NCBI GenBank assembly: GCA_020252385.1
Contig: JADCDC010000534.1
Location: 1 to 5,877 of the forward strand
DNA from: Aestuariivirga sp.
GTDB lineage: Bacteria; Pseudomonadota; Alphaproteobacteria; Rhizobiales; Aestuariivirgaceae
DNA length: 5,877 bases
Direction: 5' to 3'
Shown here: piece by piece, positions 1 to 4,160 of the stretch
Position numbering within the stretch: position 1 is the first letter of the stretch
Layout of the letters: the number at the start of each line of letters is the position of its first letter
The notes under the pieces: generated by a model
Told to the model about the DNA's origin: nothing
The model's database searches: none
What the model saw: only the letters and a program-made list of their open reading frames with translations
Program-made: the position numbers and the translations under genes

Positions 1-518
1 GCCCCGACCTGATCGAGCGCTTCGGCATCCCGCTCGACGAATATCCCAAGCGCTGCATCGAACAGGTGGAGCGCTGGACGGCGGAGGCCGAGGCCTACCG
101 CAAGGCGGAGCGGATCGAGGTGAAGGCGTCCAACGAATATGCCTCCTCCATCGTCAATTCGGTGTGGACGGGCGAGCCATCGGTGATCTACGGCAACCTG
201 CGCAACAACGGCTGCATCACCTCGCTTCCCGCCGCCTGCGCGGCGGAACTGCCCTGCCTTGTCGACCACAATGGCATCCAGCCCAGCTTCATCGGCGACC
301 TGCCGCCACAGCTGACAGCACTGATCCGCACCAACGTCAACGTGCAGGAACTCACCGTTGCGGCACTGATGACGGAGAGCCGCGAGCACGTCTACCACGC
401 CGCCATGATGGACCCGCACACCGCGGCGGAACTCGACCTGGACCAGATCTGGTCCCTCGTCGACCAGCTGATCGCCGCGCATGGGGAGTGGCTGCCGGAT
501 TGGCTGCGGCAAAGCTGA
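1..518 (+). CDS. Glycoside hydrolase family 4 (alpha-glucosidase/alpha-galactosidase type), C-terminal part, 5' truncated
   Basis: The reading frame is open from the window edge (codons start at base 3) to a TGA at 516-518, leaving about 171 C-terminal residues. The GTG at 66 is internal, because the frame continues upstream in the same register. The protein resembles the C-terminal half of GH4 enzymes: a YGNLRNNGCITSLP stretch, then LPCLVDHNGIQP, then a PPQL..L.RTNVNVQELTV segment and HVYHAAMMDP. Family knowledge: GH4 enzymes are cytoplasmic, need NAD+ and a divalent metal, and cleave alpha- or beta-glycosides by a redox-assisted elimination. The N-terminal Rossmann fold and metal-binding residues lie outside the window, so substrate (alpha-galactoside, alpha-glucoside or uronide) cannot be decided. 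It is probably the last gene of a sugar-use operon. It ends 8 bases from the 3' end of the facing small RNA. Confidence 0.88.
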   Translation, partial: PDLIERFGIPLDEYPKRCIEQVERWTAEAEAYRKAERIEVKASNEYASSIVNSVWTGEPSVIYGNLRNNGCITSLPAACAAELPCLVDHNGIQPSFIGDLPPQLTALIRTNVNVQELTVAALMTESREHVYHAAMMDPHTAAELDLDQIWSLVDQLIAAHGEWLPDWLRQS

Positions 519-526
519 GCAGTGCC

Positions 527-560
527 AAAAAAAAGGGCCGCGAGGTGTAACCTGCGGCCC
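527..560 (-). terminator. Intrinsic terminator of the small RNA
   Basis: On the minus strand GGGCCGC (560-554) pairs with GCGGCCC (541-535), and AGGT (553-550) pairs with ACCT (546-543). This gives 11 base pairs with one bulged C and a 3-nt loop. Eight T follow at 534-527. The U tract lies only on the minus-strand side, so the terminator faces the glycosidase gene and ends the small RNA. In the plus direction the stem lacks a U tract and could only weakly stop glycosidase readthrough. Confidence 0.9.
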
Positions 561-612
561 AAGTCTAGGGAGGAAACGCCCAGGAAGGGCATGCGAGGCA
601 TCGCTGCCTCAC
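527..612 (-). ncRNA. mmgR: suhB/mmgR (alpha-r8) family trans-acting small RNA
   Basis: Read on the minus strand, about 86 nt fold into three hairpins. Stem 1 is GAGGCA/TGCCTC (610-605 with 600-595) closed by a GCGA (GNRA) tetraloop. Stem 2 is a short GCCC/GGGC stem (590-587 with 581-578) with loop TTCCT. A single-stranded TTTCCTCCCT (576-567) follows, then an 11-bp terminator stem and eight U. From memory, rhizobial MmgR (Rfam 'suhB') is a 77-nt-class RNA with a strongly conserved UUUCCUCCCU decamer and a similar layout; I could not run a covariance search. In Sinorhizobium meliloti MmgR affects polyhydroxybutyrate granules and responds to nitrogen status. The locus is divergent from an inositol-monophosphatase-family gene, the sort of neighbour the suhB motif is named for. 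The 5' end is inferred from the promoter, so it could be off by several bases. Confidence 0.82.
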
Positions 613-620
613 GGGGGCGC

Positions 621-649
621 ATATGGCAGTGCGGCATTCGTTTATCAAG
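621..649 (-). promoter_or_regulatory. Sigma-70-type promoter of the small RNA
   Basis: On the minus strand CTTGAT (649-644) is separated by exactly 17 bases from CCATAT (626-621). This matches the alphaproteobacterial housekeeping consensus CTTGAC-N17-CTATAT at 5 of 6 positions in each box. Initiation 7-9 bases downstream would fall near 612-614, just before the first hairpin of the small RNA. The AT-rich run just upstream (about 661-672) could act as an UP-like element. No other minus-strand gene lies downstream, so this promoter is assigned to the small RNA. Confidence 0.78.
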
Positions 650-707
650 AGGCCCGCTTGCAGAATTTTTCACATCCGGTCAAATAATGCATGCCCCCTA
701 TGTGATG

Positions 708-739
708 TCATGATTTATATCATTGATATTCCATCATGA
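708..739. promoter_or_regulatory. Nested AT-rich dyad, possible operator between divergent sRNA and hisN
   Basis: An outer inverted repeat, TCATGAT (708-714) and ATCATGA (733-739), is centred at 723.5. Inside it sits a 13-bp near-perfect palindrome, ATATCATTGATAT (717-729), centred on base 723. The surrounding 660-745 stretch is clearly more AT-rich than the rest of the window. The position, about 60 bases upstream of the sRNA promoter and 140 bases upstream of hisN, would suit a dimeric regulator, but I recognise no known operator consensus. The rest of 613-879 holds no gene I can support and no clear plus-strand promoter for hisN. Confidence 0.35.
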
Positions 740-839
740 ATTCTCCAAGCCACCCGGCTTCAGAAGACCATGCAAGGAGCGCATATCTTGTGAAGTGATG
801 CTGCAATGCAACAGAAATCCGCCCTTGAGGGCCGCCCTG

Positions 840-855
840 CCCTCCCATAGGAGGG
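840..855 (+). promoter_or_regulatory. Small hairpin in the hisN leader
   Basis: CCCTCC (840-845) pairs with GGAGGG (850-855) across a CATA loop. A weaker GCCC/GGGC hairpin lies just upstream (821-832). The 3' arm carries a GGAGG that is too far (about 25 bases) from the hisN ATG to serve as its ribosome binding site; the likely one is GGAGA at 866-870. The hairpin may shape the leader or be a target of an anti-SD-like RNA. No regulatory role is shown by the sequence alone. Confidence 0.3.
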
Positions 856-879
856 GGTACTGAACGGAGATTTCCCCTG

Positions 880-1671
880 ATGACCACACCGGACTGGGCC
901 GACCTCACCCGCTTCGCCATTGCCCTTGCCGAGGCCTCGGCGGCGGCGATCCTGCCCTTTTTCCGGCAGAACACCGCGGTCGAGGTCAAGGACGGGCCGG
1001 TCTGGGACCCGGTGACCGAGGGCGACCGGGCGGGGGAGCGCGCCATCCGCGCGCTGATCGAGACGCATTATCCCGACCACGGCATCCATGGCGAGGAATA
1101 CGGGATCAAGGAGGCGCGCTCGCCCTTCACCTGGGTCCTCGACCCGGTCGACGGCACAAGGTCCTTCGTCTGCGGCATGCCGACATGGGCCACCCTGATC
1201 GGCCTCAGCGTCGAGGGCCAGCCGAAGCTCGGCCTGATGAACCAGCCGGTGGTGGGCGACATGTTCTACGGCTCGCCCGAAGGCGCCTGGCACGACTACC
1301 GCGGCCGCGTCACGCGGATCGCCACCCGCGGCGGCATCAGCCTCTCGCGCGCCGCGATCGGGACCACGGCGCCCGAACTCTACCGCAGCGCGGAGGACCA
1401 GCGCCGCTTCCAGGCGCTCAAGTCCAAGGCACAGCTGACGCGCTACGGCGGGGATGCCTATTTCTACTGCATGATGGCCGCGGGCCACCTCGACATCGCC
1501 ATGGATTGCGGCCTGCAACCCTATGACATCACGCCATTGCTTCCGATCGTGACGGGGGCTGGCGGCGTGGCGGCGGAATGGACGGGCGGTGACCCGGCGC
1601 GGGGCGGCAACGTCATCACCGCAGGTTCGCCCGCCCTCCTCGCGGAGGCACTCGCCGTCATGGCGGGCTGA
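880..1671 (+). CDS. hisN: Histidinol-phosphatase, inositol monophosphatase family (HisN)
   Basis: This is a 263-residue protein of the Mg2+-dependent inositol monophosphatase superfamily, at the usual length. Visible motifs are DPVTEGDR (43-50), GEE with metal ligand E72 (71-73), the signature DPVDGT (88-93, ligands D88 and D91) and a C-terminal PYD with the third aspartate D216. The YGGDAYFY (189-196) and QPYDITPLLPIV (213-224) segments fit the HisN branch better than SuhB or CysQ, where a WD..A motif is usual. The inferred reaction is L-histidinol phosphate to L-histidinol, the penultimate steps of histidine synthesis in the cytoplasm; activity on inositol phosphate or another phosphomonoester is possible. 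The ATG at 880 has GGAGA 9 bases upstream. No other his gene is in the window. It runs divergently from the small RNA and converges with the small exported protein gene 15 bases downstream. Confidence 0.85.
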   Translation: MTTPDWADLTRFAIALAEASAAAILPFFRQNTAVEVKDGPVWDPVTEGDRAGERAIRALIETHYPDHGIHGEEYGIKEARSPFTWVLDPVDGTRSFVCGMPTWATLIGLSVEGQPKLGLMNQPVVGDMFYGSPEGAWHDYRGRVTRIATRGGISLSRAAIGTTAPELYRSAEDQRRFQALKSKAQLTRYGGDAYFYCMMAAGHLDIAMDCGLQPYDITPLLPIVTGAGGVAAEWTGGDPARGGNVITAGSPALLAEALAVMAG

Positions 1672-1688
1672 GCGCCCTCCGGGGGCTC
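1670..1688. terminator. Hairpin at the convergent hisN/small-protein junction
   Basis: GAGC plus CCC (1670-1677, with one bulged G) pairs with GGG plus GCTC (1682-1688), giving 7 base pairs around a 4-nt loop. It runs from the hisN stop codon into the stop codon of the facing gene. Neither strand has a U tract after the stem, so it is at best a weak or factor-assisted bidirectional terminator, or simply an RNA 3'-end-protecting hairpin. Confidence 0.35.
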
Positions 1689-1959
1689 ACTGCATCGCGA
1701 GCTTGAGGCACTGGCCGGCGGCTTCAGCGGCGGGACGCGCCTCGCCGCGCGGCACCTGGCCCGCCTTCACCAGCGACTTCGTCGTGTCGGTGACCACACC
1801 CTTGAGGTCAGCACCCGGCGCCACCTGCGGAAGGGCGGTGGTGAAGATCAGCTTGGCATTGGCATCGAGACCCGCGGCGCAGGACTGGGCTTCCGCCTGT
1901 CCGGCGAAGGCCGGGGCCGCGCTCAGGGTCAGAAGGGCCATGGCAACAATGACGCGCAT
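1687..1959 (-). CDS. Small exported protein of unknown function, two cysteines
   Basis: A 90-residue product. The ATG at 1959 is preferred over the in-frame TTG at 1968, because AAAGGA lies about 9 bases before the ATG but only about 1 base before the TTG. Residues 1-19 form a clear Sec signal peptide: R2, a hydrophobic core VIVAMALLTL, and a cleavage motif AFA before G20. The mature part is about 71 residues, Ala-rich, with exactly two cysteines (C27 and C84) near its ends, which could form a disulfide in the periplasm. I recall similar short hypothetical proteins in Rhizobiales but know no function. It lies downstream of dksA on the same strand, 67 bases away, with the dksA terminator between them and little room for a separate promoter. 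Its expression may therefore depend on readthrough or on a promoter inside dksA. Confidence 0.75.
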   Translation of the reverse strand: MRVIVAMALLTLSAAPAFAGQAEAQSCAAGLDANAKLIFTTALPQVAPGADLKGVVTDTTKSLVKAGQVPRGEARPAAEAAGQCLKLAMQ

Positions 1960-1965
1960 GAGTTG

Positions 1966-1986
1966 CAATCCTTTCTACAATCCTTT
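1966..1986 (-). repeat. Duplicated AAAGGATTG at the ribosome binding site
   Basis: On the minus strand AAAGGATTG occurs twice (1986-1978 and 1974-1966) with a 12-base period. The copy nearer the ATG supplies the ribosome binding site of the small exported protein. The farther copy overlaps the CCTTTTC/GAAAAGG hairpin (1982-1999) that abuts the dksA terminator. This could be a chance duplication or a standby ribosome site. Confidence 0.5.
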
Positions 1987-1993
1987 TCAAAGG

Positions 1994-2019
1994 AAAAGGG
2001 CCGCTCCGGGGAGCGGCCC
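1994..2019 (-). terminator. Intrinsic terminator of dksA
   Basis: On the minus strand GGGCCGCTC (2019-2011) and GAGCGGCCC (2006-1998) form a perfect 9-bp GC-rich stem around a CCCG loop. TTTT (1997-1994) and then CCTTT follow. The stem starts 7 bases after the dksA stop codon. The short U tract suggests termination may be incomplete, allowing some transcription into the small exported protein gene. Confidence 0.82.
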
Positions 2020-2026
2020 TGTCAGG

Positions 2027-2443
2027 TCAGTCGTCGCGGTAGACGCGCTCGCGCCGCTCGTGGCGTTCCTGCGCCTCGATCGACAGCGTGGCGATGGGGC
2101 GCGCGTCCAGCCGCTTCAGGCTGATGGGCTCGCCCGTCTCCTCGCAATAGCCGTAGGAGCCGTCTTCGATCCGCTTCAGCGCCGCATCGATCTTGGAGAT
2201 CAGCTTGCGCTGGCGGTCGCGCGTCCTGAGTTCCAGCGACCGGTCGGTCTCGGAGGAGGCGCGGTCGGCGAGATCGGGGAGGACGTGATTCTCGTCCTGC
2301 AGATGCGCGATGGTTTCCTTGCTTTCCTTGAGGATCTCTTCCTTCCACGACAAGAGCTTTGCGCGGAAGTAGTCCCGCTGCCGTTCATTCATGAACGGCT
2401 CGTCTTCACTGGGTTTGTAGTATTCGTCGACTTCAGCAGCCAT
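2027..2443 (-). CDS. dksA: RNA polymerase-binding transcription factor DksA, single-cysteine type
   Basis: A 138-residue DksA, at family length. The ATG at 2443 gives the expected N-terminus; the frame extends upstream to a GTG at 2503, but those 20 residues lack family character. DksA inserts its coiled coil into the RNA polymerase secondary channel and works with ppGpp to adjust rRNA and amino-acid promoters. The coiled coil spans about residues 20-93, with the acidic tip D57-L-A-D60-R-A62 matching the E. coli DxxDxA tip. The C-terminal globular part starts at YGYC (97-100). Of the four zinc-binding cysteines only C100 remains; the others are replaced by T103, S121 and A124. This degenerate form is common in alphaproteobacteria, and a single-cysteine DksA from Rhodobacter sphaeroides is functional. 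The ribosome binding site (AGAGAG, about 6 bases from ATG) is weak. It is divergent from the MoxR gene. Confidence 0.93.
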   Translation of the reverse strand: MAAEVDEYYKPSEDEPFMNERQRDYFRAKLLSWKEEILKESKETIAHLQDENHVLPDLADRASSETDRSLELRTRDRQRKLISKIDAALKRIEDGSYGYCEETGEPISLKRLDARPIATLSIEAQERHERRERVYRDD

Positions 2444-2477
2444 TTCGAACTCTCTGTGAACCCCTGTTGGCGCGGGC

Positions 2478-2506
2478 TTATAGCGGCAGGCAGCACCTTC
2501 CACAAT
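2478..2506 (-). promoter_or_regulatory. Candidate dksA promoter
   Basis: On the minus strand ATTGTG (2506-2501) is followed after 17 bases by CTATAA (2483-2478). The -10 box matches the alphaproteobacterial CTATAT at 5 of 6 positions and the -35 box keeps the TTG core. Initiation near 2471 would give a leader of about 28 nt. A hairpin-capable GGATGG/CCATCC dyad (2512-2517 with 2531-2536) lies just upstream. The -35 match is modest. Confidence 0.45.
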
Positions 2507-2640
2507 AGCCGGGATGGGGGCCGCTCCGGGCCATCCACAGCCCCGCTATCGCCATGATTTTGCAACGCTTTCGTGACAGTTGCGACAAGTCCGGGGGAAT
2601 GTGGCAAACCCTTCGCAGGAAAGTGAATGACGAGGCTTAC

Positions 2641-3486
2641 ATGCGCTTTGACGGCACGCCGGGCTATGTGGCGACGGACGATCTGAAAATGGCGGTGAAT
2701 GCCGCCATCGTGCTCGAGCGCCCGCTCCTGGTGAAGGGCGAGCCCGGCACCGGCAAGACGGTGCTGGCGCGCGAGATCGCCGCGGCGATCGGAGCACCCA
2801 TCATCGAATGGCATGTGAAGTCCACCACCAAGGCGCAGCAGGGTCTTTATGAATATGACGCCGTGGCGCGCTTGCGCGATTCGCAACTGGGCGAGAAGAC
2901 GGTTTACGACATCGCGCACTACATCCGCCGCGGCAAGCTGTGGGAGGCCTTCACCGCGCCCGAGCGCCCGGTGCTGCTGATCGACGAGATCGACAAGGCC
3001 GACATCGAATTCCCCAACGACCTGCTGCAGGAGTTGGACCGGATGGAATTCTTCGTCTACGAGACCGGCGAGACGGTGAAGGCCCATCGCCGGCCCATCG
3101 TCATCATCACCTCCAACAACGCGAAGGCGCTGCCCGACGCCTTCCTGCGCCGCTGCTTCTTCCACTACATCCGCTTTCCCGACGCCGAGACCATGCAGGC
3201 GATCGTCGACGTGCATTTCCCAGGCATCAAGAAGCGCCTCGTCTCGGAGGCGCTCAACATCTTCTTCGAACTGCGCGAGGTGCCGGGCCTCAAGAAGAAA
3301 CCCTCGACCTCCGAACTCCTCGACTGGCTGAAGCTCCTCCTCAACGAGGACGTCTCACCCGAGACCCTGCGCGAGCGCGATCCGAAAAAGGCGATCCCGC
3401 CGCTCCACGGAGCACTCCTCAAGAACGAGCAGGACGTGATGCTGTTCGAACGCCTCGCCTTCATGGCAAGGCGCGATGGGCGCTAG
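2641..3486 (+). CDS. MoxR-family AAA+ ATPase
   Basis: A 281-residue AAA+ ATPase of the MoxR class. The ATG at 2641 is chosen because GAGG lies 5 bases upstream and the product then begins MRFDGTPGYVATDDL, as in rhizobial homologues. In-frame ATGs at 2554 and 2599 have no usable ribosome site. Walker A is GEPGTGKT (33-40), Walker B is VLLIDEID (111-118), sensor 1 is ITSNN (156-160), and an arginine-finger-like LRR is at 169-171. Family knowledge: MoxR ATPases are cytoplasmic chaperone-like machines, usually paired with a von Willebrand A (CoxE-like) protein to mature metal enzymes or envelope complexes. Here the next gene encodes ankyrin repeats and overlaps this one by 11 bases, implying coupled expression. 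No VWA gene is visible in the window, so the client is unknown. Confidence 0.88.
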   Translation: MRFDGTPGYVATDDLKMAVNAAIVLERPLLVKGEPGTGKTVLAREIAAAIGAPIIEWHVKSTTKAQQGLYEYDAVARLRDSQLGEKTVYDIAHYIRRGKLWEAFTAPERPVLLIDEIDKADIEFPNDLLQELDRMEFFVYETGETVKAHRRPIVIITSNNAKALPDAFLRRCFFHYIRFPDAETMQAIVDVHFPGIKKRLVSEALNIFFELREVPGLKKKPSTSELLDWLKLLLNEDVSPETLRERDPKKAIPPLHGALLKNEQDVMLFERLAFMARRDGR

Positions 3487-4156
3487 CATGAGGGCCCGCC
3501 GCACCGTTCTGCTGGCGGGTGCCGCGGCAGCGTTTCTCACCATGTCACGAGGACACACCATGGCAGGAGCGGATCTTCACAGGGCGGCGGCCGCGGACGA
3601 TGCGGACCGGATCAGCGCGTTGATCGCCTCCGGCGCGGCCCTCGACTCGCGCGACGCGGACCAGCGCACGCCGCTGCTCATGGCCACGCACGCCAATGCC
3701 ATCGGGGCTGCAAGCGCGCTGATCGCGGCCGGGGCCGACGTCAATGCCAAGGACCGGATCAGCGATACGCCCTTTCTTTACGCCGCCGCCGAAGGCCGCC
3801 TCGAGATCCTCCGCCTGATCCTCGCCACGGGCCGCGCCAATCTCGCCGACACCAACCGCTATGGCGGCACCGGGCTCATTCCCGCCGCCCACCACGGCCA
3901 CCCCGAGGTGGTGCGCGAACTGCTGAGGACCAGGATCGCCGTCGACCATGTCAACCGCCTTGGCTGGACGGCACTCCTCGAGACCATCATCCTCTCCGAT
4001 GGCGGACCCGTGCATCAGGACATCCTGCGGCAGCTCATCGCCGCAGGCGCGGACGTGAACCTCGCCGATGGACAGGGCGTTTCCCCCCTCGCCCACGCCC
4101 GGTCGCGGGGCTATGCCGAGATGGTCCGCATGCTGGAGCAGGCAGGCGCGCGGTAG
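3476..4156 (+). CDS. Ankyrin-repeat protein, possibly Tat- or Sec-exported
   Basis: A 226-residue protein with about six ankyrin repeats from D33 to the C-terminus; clear units end in IAAGADVNAKD, GRANLADTN, IAVDHVN and IAAGADVNLAD. The N-terminus from ATG 3476 or ATG 3488 carries RARR (6-9) and a hydrophobic TVLLAGAAAAFL, resembling a twin-arginine signal, with AGA (30-32) as a possible cleavage site. A third in-frame ATG at 3560 has a much better ribosome site (GAGG, 7-base spacing) and would give a 198-residue cytoplasmic protein starting just before repeat 1. The partner is unknown; ankyrin repeats bind other proteins. The start at 3476 overlaps the MoxR gene by 11 bases, and 3488 begins one base after its stop. 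Start choice is the main uncertainty; the repeat domain is certain. Confidence 0.88.
   Translation: MGASMRARRTVLLAGAAAAFLTMSRGHTMAGADLHRAAAADDADRISALIASGAALDSRDADQRTPLLMATHANAIGAASALIAAGADVNAKDRISDTPFLYAAAEGRLEILRLILATGRANLADTNRYGGTGLIPAAHHGHPEVVRELLRTRIAVDHVNRLGWTALLETIILSDGGPVHQDILRQLIAAGADVNLADGQGVSPLAHARSRGYAEMVRMLEQAGAR
3549..3562 (+). promoter_or_regulatory. Strong internal ribosome binding site and alternative ATG in the ankyrin gene
   Basis: GAGG at 3549-3552 is followed by a 7-base spacer and the in-frame ATG at 3560-3562. This is a better site than those before ATG 3476 (AAGG, 4 bases) or ATG 3488 (none clear). Use of it would remove the signal-like N-terminus and leave all ankyrin repeats intact. 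Confidence 0.5.
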
Positions 4157-4160
4157 AGAT

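Noticed and set aside
535..560. Plus-strand terminator for the glycosidase gene
   Set aside because: The stem is followed by AAGTCT rather than a U tract on the plus strand; the A8 tract is on the wrong side, so the terminator belongs to the minus-strand RNA.
481..713. Short plus-strand frames in the 519-713 intergenic region
   Set aside because: They run through the sRNA hairpins and terminator, lack ribosome sites and have no protein-like composition.
775..815. CATATC / CTTGTG elements as a hisN promoter
   Set aside because: No pair of boxes at 16-18 base spacing matches the alphaproteobacterial consensus at both ends.
760..1518. Long minus-strand open frame opposite hisN (252 codons)
   Set aside because: It is the antisense shadow of a well-supported HisN coding frame; composition is Arg/Ala/Val-rich with no recognisable domain, as expected in GC-rich DNA.
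1998..2530. 13-base repeat GGGCCGCTCCGGG at 1998-2010 and 2518-2530 flanking dksA
   Set aside because: One copy is half of the dksA terminator stem and the other lies in a GC-rich upstream region; there are no other signs of a mobile element or target duplication, so chance is likely.
1589..2557. Long plus-strand open frame (322 codons) across the small protein and dksA
   Set aside because: It is antisense to dksA, the dksA terminator and the small exported protein, and shows no family motif. The minus-strand DksA match is decisive.
2570..2605. GCAAC/GTTGC inverted repeat upstream of the MoxR gene
   Set aside because: The arms are only 5 bp and occur with other TTGC-like words; too short to claim an operator or promoter.
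2389..3216. Minus-strand open frame (275 codons) opposite the MoxR gene
   Set aside because: It is the antisense shadow of the AAA+ motifs, with no conserved features and no ribosome site.
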